From Myxococcales bacterium (GTDB lineage Bacteria; Myxococcota_A; Bradymonadia; UBA7976; UBA1532), in NCBI GenBank assembly GCA_020633555.1, contig JACKDL010000013.1, positions 62,001 through 126,000 of the forward strand: a stretch of DNA of 64,000 nt, given 5' to 3'. Under the pieces are notes generated by a model. That model had not been told where the DNA came from, did no database searches, and saw only the letters and a list, made by a program, of their open reading frames with translations. The position numbers and the translations under genes were made by a program. Shown here in pieces: positions 42,135 through 54,404 of this stretch (its first letter is position 1; each line of letters starts with the position of its first letter).

Positions 42135-44741
42135 ATGCACGCCGAGAAGTTCACCATCAAGGCTCGTGAGGCGCTGGTCGCTGCCCTGAAGGCCGCTGAG
42201 GCGGGGCAGGCCCCCGAGCTGTACCCCGAGCACGTGCTGGCCGCGCTGGCCCGTCAGGAGGACGGGGTGGTGCGGGCGCTGGCCCAGCGGGTGGGGGTGC
42301 CCCCGGACCGGCTGGCGCAGGCGGCGGACGCGCGCTTGCGGCGCCGCCCGCGGGTGCAGGGCGGCGGTGGGGTGCACGAGAGCCCGGCGGTGGCCGAGGC
42401 CCGCCGCCGCGCGGGCGCCGTCGCCCAGGAGATGGGCGACGAGTTCATCTCCAGCGAGCACCTGCTGCTGGCCCTCTTCGACGACCCCGAGGCGGGCGCG
42501 GCGTTGAAGGAGGCCGGCCTGGACAAGCAGGCGACTCTGGCGGCGCTGCGCCAGGTCCGGGGCAACGCTCAGGTGACCGATCAGGATCCCGAGAGCCGCT
42601 ACGACGTGCTCCGCAAGTACACCCGGGACCTCACGGCGCTGGCCGAGCAGGGCAAGCTGGATCCCGTGATCGGCCGGGACGAGGAGGTGCGGCGGGTGAT
42701 GCAGGTGCTGCAGCGCCGCACCAAGAACAACCCGGTGCTCATCGGGCAGCCCGGCGTGGGCAAGACCGCCATCGCCGAGGGCATCGCCCAGCGCATCGCC
42801 ACGGGCGACGTGCCCGAAGGTCTGAAGGGGCGCCGCCTGTTGAGCCTGGACCTTGGCGCGCTCATCGCGGGGGCGAAGTACCGCGGCGAGTTCGAGGAGC
42901 GCCTGAAGGCCGTGCTGAAGGAGGTGTCGGCGGCGTCCGGCCAGGTGGTGCTCTTCATCGACGAGCTGCACACCCTGGTGGGCGCCGGCGCCGCCGAGGG
43001 CGCCATGGACGCCTCGAACATGCTCAAGCCGGCGCTGGCCCGCGGTGAGCTACGCTGCGTGGGCGCGACCACCCTGGACGAGTACCGCAAGCACATCGAG
43101 AAGGACGGCGCCCTCGAACGCCGCTTCCAGCCGGTGCTGGTGGATCAGCCGGGCCTGGAGGACACGGTGTCGATCCTGCGCGGCCTGAAGGAGAAGTACG
43201 AGGTCCACCACGGGATCCGTATCCAGGACTCGGCCCTGGTGGCGGCCACCAGGCTGAGCCACCGCTACATCCCGGACCGCCAGCTCCCCGACAAGGCCAT
43301 CGATCTGGTGGACGAGGCGGCCAGCCGGATCCGGCTCCAGCTCGACAGCAGGCCGGCGGCCATCGACGGGCTGGCCCGCCGCATCGCCAGCCTCGAGGTG
43401 GAGCTGCTGAGCGTACAGCAGGAGGCCGACGATCCCAGCAAGGGCCGCGCCCAGCAGATCGAGCGCACGCTGGCCGACCTGCGCGAGCAGGCGCAGGCCA
43501 TGGAGAGCCGCTGGCAGACCGAGCGCGAGGCCCTCGACCGGGTGAACGGGTTGCGCGAGCAGCTCGAGCAGGGCACCAGCGATCTGGAGCGGCTGCAGGC
43601 CACCCTGCCCAGCGTGGCGGCCTACGACGAGCGGGAGCGCATGTACCAGCGCATGGGTGAGCTGAACGGCGCCGCGCAGCGGCTGCGCGGCGAGCTGGCC
43701 GCGGCCGAGGCGCGCCTGGCCGAGGTCCAGGCCGAGGGCGGCTTCCTTCGCCAGGAGGTCACCACCGACGACATCGCGGCCGTGGTGAGCCGGTGGACGG
43801 GCGTGCCGGTGGAGAAGATGCTCGAGGGCGAGGCCAGCAAGCTCGGCCGGATGGAGGGCGAGCTGCACCGCCGGGTGGTGGGCCAGGACGAGGCCGTGTC
43901 GGCGGTGGCGAACGCGGTGCGCCGCTCCCGCGCGGGCCTGGCCGATCCGGACCGCCCCATCGGCAGCTTCCTCTTCCTGGGGCCGACGGGCGTGGGCAAG
44001 ACGGAGCTGGCCCGCACCCTGGCCGACTTCCTGTTCGCCGACGAGCGCGCCATGGTGCGCATCGACATGTCCGAGTACATGGAGCGCCACGCGGTGTCGC
44101 GGCTCATCGGCGCCCCGCCGGGGTACGTGGGCTATGAGCAGGGGGGGCAGCTCACCGAGGCGGTACGCCGGCGGCCCTACGCCGTGATCCTGCTGGACGA
44201 GGTCGAGAAGGCGCACCCGGAGGTGTTCAACGTCTTGCTCCAGCTCCTTGACGATGGCCGCCTCACCGATGGGCAGGGCCGCACGGTCGACTTCCGCAAC
44301 GCGGTTGTGATCATGACCAGCAACGTGGGCTCGGAGCGGCTGCTGGAGTTCAAGGAGGAGGACGCGGACAAGGTGGTGGCTCAGGTCAAGGAGGAGCTGC
44401 GGCACCACTTCCGGCCCGAGTTCCTGAACCGCATCGACGACGTGGTGGTCTTCCACCCGCTGGGCCGTGCCCACATCGATCGCATCATCGACCGCCAGCT
44501 CGAGCGGTTCACGGCTCGGCTCGCCGAGCGCGAGATCCAGGTCACGGTGAGCGACGCGGCGAAGACGGTGTTGGGTGAGGCCGGCTACGACCCGACCTAC
44601 GGGGCGCGGCCGCTCAAGCGGGCCATCCAGCGCTTGCTGGAGAACCCGCTGGCGCTGGACCTGGTGAGCGGGCGTTTCGGACCCGGCGACACCATCGACG
44701 TGTCGGCGAGCGACGGGCGGCTGGTGTTCGCCGCGCGTTGA
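42135..44741 (+). CDS. clpB: ClpB-type AAA+ disaggregase chaperone
   Basis: 868 residues, ATG at 42135 after AGGAGGT. With DnaK it resolubilises aggregated protein. The N domain (1-145) is followed by AAA-1 with Walker A GQPGVGKT and Walker B VVLFIDELH. A ClpB-specific coiled-coil middle domain lies at about 400-525. AAA-2 carries GPTGVGKT, the YVGYEQGG pore loop and VILLDEVEKAH, then a D2 small domain with PEFLNRIDD. All ATPase residues are intact and the length is typical. A weak TTTACG-16-TACGGT promoter candidate lies at 42029-42056; no sigma-32 site or CIRCE element was seen. It is followed by a palindrome and a convergent lipoprotein gene. Confidence 0.97.
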   Translation: MHAEKFTIKAREALVAALKAAEAGQAPELYPEHVLAALARQEDGVVRALAQRVGVPPDRLAQAADARLRRRPRVQGGGGVHESPAVAEARRRAGAVAQEMGDEFISSEHLLLALFDDPEAGAALKEAGLDKQATLAALRQVRGNAQVTDQDPESRYDVLRKYTRDLTALAEQGKLDPVIGRDEEVRRVMQVLQRRTKNNPVLIGQPGVGKTAIAEGIAQRIATGDVPEGLKGRRLLSLDLGALIAGAKYRGEFEERLKAVLKEVSAASGQVVLFIDELHTLVGAGAAEGAMDASNMLKPALARGELRCVGATTLDEYRKHIEKDGALERRFQPVLVDQPGLEDTVSILRGLKEKYEVHHGIRIQDSALVAATRLSHRYIPDRQLPDKAIDLVDEAASRIRLQLDSRPAAIDGLARRIASLEVELLSVQQEADDPSKGRAQQIERTLADLREQAQAMESRWQTEREALDRVNGLREQLEQGTSDLERLQATLPSVAAYDERERMYQRMGELNGAAQRLRGELAAAEARLAEVQAEGGFLRQEVTTDDIAAVVSRWTGVPVEKMLEGEASKLGRMEGELHRRVVGQDEAVSAVANAVRRSRAGLADPDRPIGSFLFLGPTGVGKTELARTLADFLFADERAMVRIDMSEYMERHAVSRLIGAPPGYVGYEQGGQLTEAVRRRPYAVILLDEVEKAHPEVFNVLLQLLDDGRLTDGQGRTVDFRNAVVIMTSNVGSERLLEFKEEDADKVVAQVKEELRHHFRPEFLNRIDDVVVFHPLGRAHIDRIIDRQLERFTARLAEREIQVTVSDAAKTVLGEAGYDPTYGARPLKRAIQRLLENPLALDLVSGRFGPGDTIDVSASDGRLVFAAR

Positions 44742-44778
44742 CAGGCTGTTGAGAGTCGCCGCGAATCTCAACAGCCTG
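44742..44778. repeat. 37-bp palindrome (CAGGCTGTTGAGA arms) between convergent genes
   Basis: CAGGCTGTTGAGA (44742-44754) and its exact reverse complement (44766-44778) flank 11 bases. The repeat starts at the base after the clpB TGA. Its terminal core CAGGCTGTTGA matches the larger palindrome at 10286-10446. It is a likely bidirectional terminator. Confidence 0.75.
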
Positions 44779-44806
44779 CCAGGTCAGGGCCGGCGGGCGG
44801 GCTGGC

Positions 44807-45786
44807 TCAGTGCGTGTCGAGCCGGAAGTCGCCGCCCGCGTTGCGCTGGAAGCCGGTCTCCTCGGGCACCTGCTCCACGGGCTCGGCGCTGCGGTCCAAG
44901 CCCAACGGCTGAGCCAGCATGCTCCGCAGCCACCGCCGGGCATCCCAGGTGACCACCAGGGTGCGATCGGCGGCGTCCACCTCGACCGTGCCTGCGAAGA
45001 ACTCGTGGGCGCTGGTGGAGCGCACGAAGACAGTCTCGCGGCCGTCGCCGCCGGCAACGGGCCCGTCGCCCTTCTCGCGAGCAGGCGTCGGCGCCGGCTC
45101 GTCCCCAGCCTCGCGGGCAGGGGTGGGGGCGGGCTCGGCCGGGGTGGGGGCCGGCTCATCCACCGGGGCCGCCGGATCGCTGGCGGGGGTGGGGGCGGGC
45201 TCCGCCGGCGTGGGCGCGGGCTCGGCCGGGGTGGGGGCCGGCTCTTGGGGGCCGTCGGGATCGTCCGCCGGTGTGGGGGCGGGCTCGGCCGGGGTGGGCG
45301 CCGGCTCGGCCGGGGTGGGCGCCGGCTCAGCGTCGTCCTTGGCCCGGGCCACCACCGCGGCCAGCTCGCCGTCCACGGCCCCCGCAACGCGCACCGCCAC
45401 GCCGTCATCGGCGTTGGGGCGGATGCGTACCAGGAGCTGGTAGCGGCCGGGCTCGGTCAGGCTGAGGGGATCGGCGAGCAGGCGGGTGGACGGCCCGTCC
45501 TCGTCGTCGAAAGTGTAGCGCACCGCCACCGAGGCGGGATCGCCGTCGCCCTCGGGCAGCAGGAACAGCTCGGCGTCGAAGGACAGGTGGGTGACCTGGA
45601 GCTGGTCGAAGATGTCGCCCAGGCCCACCAGCCGCACATCGGGCGCCAGGACCAGGGCTCCGGCCGCGGTGTGTTGTGGGCCGGCGGCCCCGGCCGAGGC
45701 CCCACTGGGTGGGGCGACGGCATCCGTCTCACCACAGCCCAGCGCAGCCACCGCAGCGAGCGCCAACCCCCACCGAACCCGTCGCA

Positions 45787-45790
<4 letters not shown>
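44807..45790 (-). CDS. Lipoprotein with nine EPAPTPA repeats
   Basis: 327 residues. The ATG at 45790 overlaps the upstream stop (ATGA); a second ATG follows. The signal peptide ends in AALGC (Cys19). Residues 45-150 look like a beta-rich domain (VTHLSFDAELFLLPEGD, VAVRYTFDDED). Residues 155-237 are a Pro/Ala/Thr/Glu linker with nine EPAPTPA units in groups of 3, 3, 2 and 1. The last ~90 residues form a second compact domain (TVFVRSTSAHEFFAGTVEV). The rigid Pro-rich spacer suggests reaching across the periplasm. It is translated from the same mRNA as the giant sigma-54 activator. Confidence 0.82.
45080..45328. repeat. DNA repeat encoding the EPAPTPA units
   Basis: A 21-base unit (GAGCCGGCGCCGACCCCGGCC-like on the - strand) recurs nine times with short spacers. 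Copy number is likely to vary between strains. Confidence 0.8.
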
Positions 45791-49665
<3,875 letters not shown>

Positions 49666-49687
49666 TTACGCCGCCGTGTCCGGCTGC

Positions 49688-49693
49688 TATGGG
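49688..49693 (+). promoter_or_regulatory. Possible promoter of the membrane Cys-rich gene (-10 TATGGG)
   Basis: TATGGG (49688-49693) lies 17 bases after TTTACG (49665-49670). The -35 box overlaps the start codon of the divergent regulator gene. About 36 bases remain to the ATG at 49730. Confidence 0.45.
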
Positions 49694-49701
49694 GATGGTG
49701 T

Positions 49702-49730
49702 TGAGTAGCCGATCGGGGGGGTGTGCGCAA
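49702..49730 (-). promoter_or_regulatory. Possible promoter of the STAND-sigma-54 regulator operon
   Basis: On the - strand TTGCGC (49730-49725), a 17-base spacer and TACTCA (49707-49702), about 37 bases upstream of the ATG. It interleaves with the divergent promoter, so expression of the two genes may interfere. Confidence 0.45.
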
Positions 49731-50518
49731 TGTGGTGGCCGGTGGCCGCAGGCGTTGCGGTGTTGACGGTCCCGCTGGCGGTGGCGGTGGCCGAACGGCT
49801 CTGGCGCCGGCCCGGGCCGCGGGAGCCGGGGTTCTGGGCGCTGGCCCGCGCGGTGGGCGGCCGCTGCCATGTCCGCTGGGGCCGCGAACAGAGCCCGGTG
49901 GTCCGGCTGGCCCTTCCGGGCGAGGCCGAGGGCCGCATCCGCGCCGTGGCCGGGATCGCAGGGCGCGCGCGGATTGAGGCGCGGGCCTATCTGCCGCGCA
50001 CCGCCGGCATCACCCTGCGGGTGCACCGGCCGGCCGCGCGCCCGCTGCGCTGGCGGACCCCCAACCTGGTGGCGTGGGACGGCTGGGCGCCCCCGGGGGC
50101 GAGCGTCGAGGTCACCGATGGGCGCCGGCTGGAGGTGCTGCTGGAGGACGGACGGCTGGAGGGCGCCCTGGAGGCCGGGCTGGTGGGCGACGGCGGCCGG
50201 GAGGTGCTGGTGGCAGGGCAGGTGCTTCGGCTGGCCTGGGACGGCGCCGCCGGCGAGACCGCCGGGGACGCCGCCGAGCGGCTCGGGAGCGCCCAGGTGG
50301 CTGCCCTGCGGGAGTTGGTGGCCGTGCTGGCGGACGCACCGGCCGCTGACGACCCGGGCCCCTGCGCGGCGTGCGCGCAGGATCTGGATGACGATCCCTG
50401 GCGCTGTCCTGGTTGCGGGCGCCCGCTCCACCGGGGCTGCCGAGAGCTGCTGGACGGCTGCGCCAACCGCCTGTGCGCCGAAACGGCAGACGCGCCGCCC
50501 GGGCCGCGTCCCGACTGA
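49730..50518 (+). CDS. Membrane protein with C-terminal RING-like Cys/His cluster
   Basis: 262 residues. The ATG at 49730 is preferred; a GTG at 49721 sits too close to the G-rich ribosome-binding tract. One N-terminal membrane helix (VAAGVAVLTVPLAVAVA) is followed by a ~180-residue beta-rich domain. The C-terminus has CAACAQDLDDDPWRCPGC and LHRGCRELLDGC. These give CxxC...CxxC followed by H-x2-C and a last C, the layout of a RING or B-box-like zinc finger. Similar Cys/His tails occur in several bacterial proteins of unknown role. No catalytic motif recognised. Confidence 0.75.
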   Translation: MWWPVAAGVAVLTVPLAVAVAERLWRRPGPREPGFWALARAVGGRCHVRWGREQSPVVRLALPGEAEGRIRAVAGIAGRARIEARAYLPRTAGITLRVHRPAARPLRWRTPNLVAWDGWAPPGASVEVTDGRRLEVLLEDGRLEGALEAGLVGDGGREVLVAGQVLRLAWDGAAGETAGDAAERLGSAQVAALRELVAVLADAPAADDPGPCAACAQDLDDDPWRCPGCGRPLHRGCRELLDGCANRLCAETADAPPGPRPD

Positions 50519-50583
50519 CCCCCCCGACGCAGCCCCGTCGGTCGGCCTGCCGTCTCCCCGGTTGACTGGCCGAGGAGGATGCG

Positions 50584-51210
50584 ATGCGCGCGCGATGGTT
50601 GGCAGGGTGGGCGACGGTGGGGCTGCTCTTCGGCTGCAACCCGGCAGAGACCTTCGGAGTGGACGAGGTGACCCGCATGGAGGTCACCGCCGAGGTGCCG
50701 GTGCTGCTCCACCTGCCGGGGGACGCGCTGCCGGGGCTGCCGGCGGATCGCACGCTGCCGGTGGTGGCGCCCCTGCAGGTGGACGTGCTGCAGTCGCTGC
50801 GTGAGGCCGGCGCCGTCGCCGAGGCCGATCTGATCAAGGCGCACCGCCAGAAGGCCGAGCGCATCGAGGTGCTGAGCGTCGAGTACGAGATCCTCGAGCC
50901 CAACAACCTGCCGTATGACCTGGAGCCCATCGCGCTGGGCGTCGGGCCCTACACTCCGGCCCCCGATCCCGAGACCGCCTTCCCGATCGGCTCTACGATG
51001 CCCGTGCCGGCCGGTCGCGCCATCGCCGCCCGCGAGCTGGCCTATGCGCCAGAGGGCCTGAAGACCGCGGGCGTGCTGGTGCAGCCGCTGGCCTTCACCC
51101 TTTACGGGCAGACGCGGGTGCATGTGCCGGCCGACACCCCCGTGCCGCCGAACCAGGTGACCGTGCGCCTGTCCATGAAGGTGCGGGTGCACCTGGATCT
51201 CGCGCGCTGA
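50584..51210 (+). CDS. Lipoprotein of unknown function
   Basis: 208 residues, ATG at 50584 after GAGGAGG. The signal peptide ends in LLFGC (Cys18). The mature part is beta-rich with few Cys, including MEVTAEVPVLLHLPGD and a C-terminal VTVRLSMKVRVHLDLAR. No family recognised. It is followed after 36 bases by a second lipoprotein gene, which may share its transcript. Confidence 0.8.
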   Translation: MRARWLAGWATVGLLFGCNPAETFGVDEVTRMEVTAEVPVLLHLPGDALPGLPADRTLPVVAPLQVDVLQSLREAGAVAEADLIKAHRQKAERIEVLSVEYEILEPNNLPYDLEPIALGVGPYTPAPDPETAFPIGSTMPVPAGRAIAARELAYAPEGLKTAGVLVQPLAFTLYGQTRVHVPADTPVPPNQVTVRLSMKVRVHLDLAR

Positions 51211-51246
51211 TTGATCCGGGCGGGCCCCCCGGCCATCATCCGCCCC

Positions 51247-51825
51247 ATGCCGAGACCCGCCCAGCCCCTGTGGTTCGCCCTGTGGGCGTCGCTCGTCCTG
51301 GCCGCTTGCGGCGCCGAAGTGGGGGAGGGATCGGTGGTGGGCAGCCTGCTGATCCCCCTGTGCGAGGGCGGCGAGGCGGCCGACTACGTCTGCACCCCCG
51401 AGGCCACCTGCGACGCCTTCGACCTGGGGGTCGACTTCTTCGCGCTCGAGACCTTGGGCGAGCGGGTGATCATCCGGCTGCAGCGCGGCGGCCGGAGCCT
51501 GGGCGAGACCGACGGCCTGGTGATCGACATCCCCCAGCGCGGGGCCCTGACCCTGGGGACGCCGCTGCCCGTGGGCCCGGACGGGCCGGTCCGCGTCGGC
51601 CTCGCGGTGCATGGGCGCTGTCCGGAGAGCCCCCAGAGCTTCCGCCTGACCGGCACCGTGGTGTTCGAGGCCTTCGGCACGGCGGGGGGCGACCGGGTCT
51701 CGGCGGCCTTTGAGGCGCTGGAGGTGCACGACGGGCGGACCGACGCGCGGCTGGGCCTGCTGCGGGGGGCCTTCGACTTTCGGGTGGCGAAGGGGAGCAC
51801 GCGGCAGCGCTATGTGGACCTGTGA
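51247..51825 (+). CDS. Lipoprotein of unknown function, upstream of an RNA methyltransferase gene
   Basis: 192 residues from the ATG at 51247; a TTG at 51211 overlapping the previous stop is a less likely start. The signal peptide ends in VLAAC. Paired Cys (LCEGGE, VCTPEATC, GRCPES) suggest disulfides. The mature protein is beta-rich with RLTGTVVFEAFG. Its last 14 bases overlap the start of the methyltransferase gene, an unusual coupling of an envelope gene with an RNA-modification gene. No family recognised. Confidence 0.78.
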   Translation: MPRPAQPLWFALWASLVLAACGAEVGEGSVVGSLLIPLCEGGEAADYVCTPEATCDAFDLGVDFFALETLGERVIIRLQRGGRSLGETDGLVIDIPQRGALTLGTPLPVGPDGPVRVGLAVHGRCPESPQSFRLTGTVVFEAFGTAGGDRVSAAFEALEVHDGRTDARLGLLRGAFDFRVAKGSTRQRYVDL

Positions 51826-53068
51826 GGTTGGCGACCCCCTCGAGCTGAGCATCGAGCGCGGCGCGTTGGGCGCGGACGGGGTGGGCCACGCGCCCGACGG
51901 GCGGGTGGTGTTCGTGCGGGGCGCGCTGCCCGGCGACCGAGTCCGCGCGACGCTGGTGCAGGTGAAGCGGCGTTTCCTGCGGGGCGTGCTGGACGCGGTC
52001 ATCGCGCCCGCCGCCGTCCGGCGCGCGCCGGCCTGTGCCCAGGTGGACGCCTGCGGCGGTTGTCCGTGGATGCCCCTGCCCGAGGCGGCGCAGCGCGCCC
52101 TCCTGGACCAGCAGCTCGCCCGCCTCTTGGGGCGCGCCCTTGGCGGGACGGCGGCGCTCATGCCCACCGTGGCGGTGCCGCCGGCCCTCGGCTGGCGCAG
52201 CACCACCAGGCTGCACTGGGACGACGGGGCCCTGGGTTACCGGCCGCCTCGGGATCACGGGGTGCTGGCGATTGAGCAGTGCCCGGTACTGGCGCCGCCT
52301 GTCGAGGCCCTGTTTCAGGCGGTCCGAGCCGGGTTGAGCCCGGCGCTCCGCGGTCGCGGGACCCTCCGCATCACCGCGGACGCTGAGGGGGGCACCCTGG
52401 CGCTGGCCCCCGAACGGCCGGATCCCGCGCTGTTGCCCGCCGTGGGGCGGTTCGTCGACGGGACCCCCGCGTGTCGCGGGGCCCTTGTGGCCGGGCCGAA
52501 CGGGGGGGCGTGCGGCGAGCCCGGCAACCGCTTCGGGCAGCACGCGGTGATCCACCCGGCCGACGCCTTTGTGCAGGCCCACCAGCCGGGGGCGCGAGCG
52601 TTGGTCGAGGCGGTCGTCGGCGCCCTCCGCGACTTCTCGGGGCCGCTGTTGGAGCTGTACGCCGGCTCGGGGCACTTCACGCTGGCGTTGGCGGCCGCGG
52701 GGCACGCGGTAACGGCCATCGAGCGGCAGGCGGTGGCGGCGCAGGCCCTCCAGGAGGCCGCCCGCGCCCGCGGGCTGGCCGATCGGATCGACGCGCAGGT
52801 GGGGGACGCGGCGAGGCTGCCCAGGGGCACCTTCCAGGCGGCCGTCGTCGATCCGCCACGGGCGGGCGCCCGGGATGCCCTCCCCGGGTTGGTGCAGGCA
52901 GGGATCCGCCGGCTGGTGTACGTGAGCTGTGAACCCACCACCTTCGCCCGCGACGCCGAGTGGCTTGCCGCGAAGGGCTGGCGGGCCCGCTCGGTCACCC
53001 CGTTCGACCTGTTCCCCCACACCGGCCATGTGGAGCTGGTGGCGGTGTTGGACGCCCCCCCCGGCTGA
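51812..53068 (+). CDS. TrmA/RlmD-family RNA (uracil-5) methyltransferase
   Basis: 418 residues, ATG at 51812. An N-terminal TRAM-like domain (about 5-62) is followed by a Cys cluster CAQVDACGGC (Cys75, 81, 84; C-x5-C-x2-C) typical of the 4Fe-4S members of this family, with a fourth Cys in IEQCPVL. SAM-binding motif I is LLELYAGSGHFTLAL. DPPRAG precedes the catalytic Cys373 in YVSCEPTTFARD. The C-terminus HTGHVELVAVL is the family signature. It methylates C5 of a uridine in rRNA or tRNA; the target site cannot be assigned. All catalytic parts are present. Confidence 0.93.
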   Translation: MWTCEVGDPLELSIERGALGADGVGHAPDGRVVFVRGALPGDRVRATLVQVKRRFLRGVLDAVIAPAAVRRAPACAQVDACGGCPWMPLPEAAQRALLDQQLARLLGRALGGTAALMPTVAVPPALGWRSTTRLHWDDGALGYRPPRDHGVLAIEQCPVLAPPVEALFQAVRAGLSPALRGRGTLRITADAEGGTLALAPERPDPALLPAVGRFVDGTPACRGALVAGPNGGACGEPGNRFGQHAVIHPADAFVQAHQPGARALVEAVVGALRDFSGPLLELYAGSGHFTLALAAAGHAVTAIERQAVAAQALQEAARARGLADRIDAQVGDAARLPRGTFQAAVVDPPRAGARDALPGLVQAGIRRLVYVSCEPTTFARDAEWLAAKGWRARSVTPFDLFPHTGHVELVAVLDAPPG

Positions 53069-53093
53069 CCACGGCGGACCGATCGGGTAGGGT
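53065..53093 (+). promoter_or_regulatory. Start-proximal sigma-70-type promoter of the nuclease-family gene
   Basis: CTGACC (53065-53070), a 17-base spacer and TAGGGT (53088-53093), with five bases to the ATG at 53099. This predicts transcription starting at the ATG itself. The -35 box overlaps the stop codon of the methyltransferase gene. Confidence 0.5.
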
Positions 53094-53098
53094 GAACC

Positions 53099-53629
53099 AT
53101 GCGCCCACTTCCCCGATTCATCGACGTGCAAGTGCGCGGGGTGGCCGTTGAGGCGGTCACCGAGCGCTGGGTGCTGCTGCTGTGCGATCCCGGCGAACGC
53201 CTGGTGCTGCCCATCCCCCTTGGGCGGGCCGAGGCCCGAGCGCTCGCCATGTTGCTCCAGGGGCGACGCGGGCCTCGCCCCTCCACCCACGACCTGCTGG
53301 GCGCCACCGTCGCCTCGCTGGACGCCCGGGTCCTGCGGGTGGATCTGCGATCGGTGGAGGGTGATCGCTTTCAGGCCGACGTCATCCTCCAGGCTCAGGG
53401 GGGGCGCCGGATCCGCCTGGACGCCAGCGCGGTGGACGCCGTGGCCTTGGCGCTCCGCGCTGGCGCACCGATCCGGGCGTCCCGCGCGGTGCTGGAGACG
53501 GCCCGGTTGCCCGCCGATCGGCCGATGCCCCGCGCCAGCATGGCGGTGATCGCCGGCGACACGGTCGGTCGGGCGCGGCTGATGGCCGATCTGGCCGACC
53601 TTGCCCCGGACGATCTGGCCAACTGCTGA
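53099..53629 (+). CDS. Bifunctional nuclease family protein (DUF151/BFN)
   Basis: 176 residues, ATG at 53099. The BFN/DUF151 core is recognisable: EAVTERWVLLLCDPGERLVLPIPLG, EARALAMLLQG, RPSTHDLLGATVASL and a late RIRLDASAVDAVALALRAGAPI. The family includes plant and bacterial proteins with DNase/RNase activity; most members are uncharacterised. The length fits. It lacks a Shine-Dalgarno site and has its own start-proximal promoter, so it is probably expressed apart from the methyltransferase gene. Confidence 0.88.
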   Translation: MRPLPRFIDVQVRGVAVEAVTERWVLLLCDPGERLVLPIPLGRAEARALAMLLQGRRGPRPSTHDLLGATVASLDARVLRVDLRSVEGDRFQADVILQAQGGRRIRLDASAVDAVALALRAGAPIRASRAVLETARLPADRPMPRASMAVIAGDTVGRARLMADLADLAPDDLANC

Positions 53630-53704
53630 GCGAGGCATCCGAAATTCCACCCTGTTTCTCGACGGCGCCGGCAGGCATCATCCCGGCGTGATCTGGAGGC
53701 GTCC

Positions 53705-54403
53705 GTGCTCCGTCTGGCCTGGCGCGTGAATCGCTGGCGGCTGCTGGTGGGGATCTTGTTCGCAGGATCCGCGCTGGTCTGGCTGCCCCCACTGGGGGCG
53801 CCGCGCCTGTGGTGCGCCGCCGCGGCGCTGACGCTGACGCCTTGGCTGGTGCTGGGGCGCGAACGTGCGCGGGCCGACGCCGGCTGGGGACGGGCCGCTC
53901 GGCGCGCCCGGCGGGCGGCGGCCCTGATCGCTTTGGAGCTCGCGCTCCCGGCGGGGGTGGTCGTCCTGGCCGCGGCGGTGGGCGCCGGCGGCCAGTGGGC
54001 CCCCGCGCTTGCGCTGGCCGTCTGGGGGCTGGCGGGCCTGGCCAGCGCCGACGCGCTGGATCGCCGACGCGCCGAAGGGGGCGCGGCCTGGCTCGGTTGG
54101 TTGGCGGTCGCGCTGGTGGTCTGGTCCGCACCGCTGTGGCTCGCGCCGTGGTACGGACGCACGGCCATCGCGCCGGCCCTGGCCTCGAGCGCCGTGGGCT
54201 ATCACCCAGCGGGGATGGCGCTGGCTGCGGCCGGCCTGCCCACGCTGCAGGATCCCTGGTTCTATGACTGGTCATTGAGCGGCGTCGTTGAGGCGCTGCC
54301 CACCCCGTGGTATCGCGGCGTGACGGCGTGGGCCGTCGTGGCCGCCCTGGGCGCGGTCGCTGCGCTGCGCACCGCCTCGGGAAACCCTGCTCGGAGGTTC
54401 TGA
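53705..54403 (+). CDS. Polytopic membrane protein, unknown
   Basis: 232 residues. The start is the GTG at 53705 with GGAGG seven bases upstream. About five membrane segments (including LLVGILFAGSALVWLP, AAALTLTPWLVLG and WLGWLAVALVVWSAPLWLA) and Arg-rich cytoplasmic loops. The topology recalls small permease subunits; the ABC ATPase gene lies 2.7 kb downstream in the same direction, but no conserved permease motif is visible. It lies one base before the alpha-toroid gene, so co-transcription is near certain. Confidence 0.7.
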   Translation: MLRLAWRVNRWRLLVGILFAGSALVWLPPLGAPRLWCAAAALTLTPWLVLGRERARADAGWGRAARRARRAAALIALELALPAGVVVLAAAVGAGGQWAPALALAVWGLAGLASADALDRRRAEGGAAWLGWLAVALVVWSAPLWLAPWYGRTAIAPALASSAVGYHPAGMALAAAGLPTLQDPWFYDWSLSGVVEALPTPWYRGVTAWAVVAALGAVAALRTASGNPARRF

Positions 54404-54404
54404 G

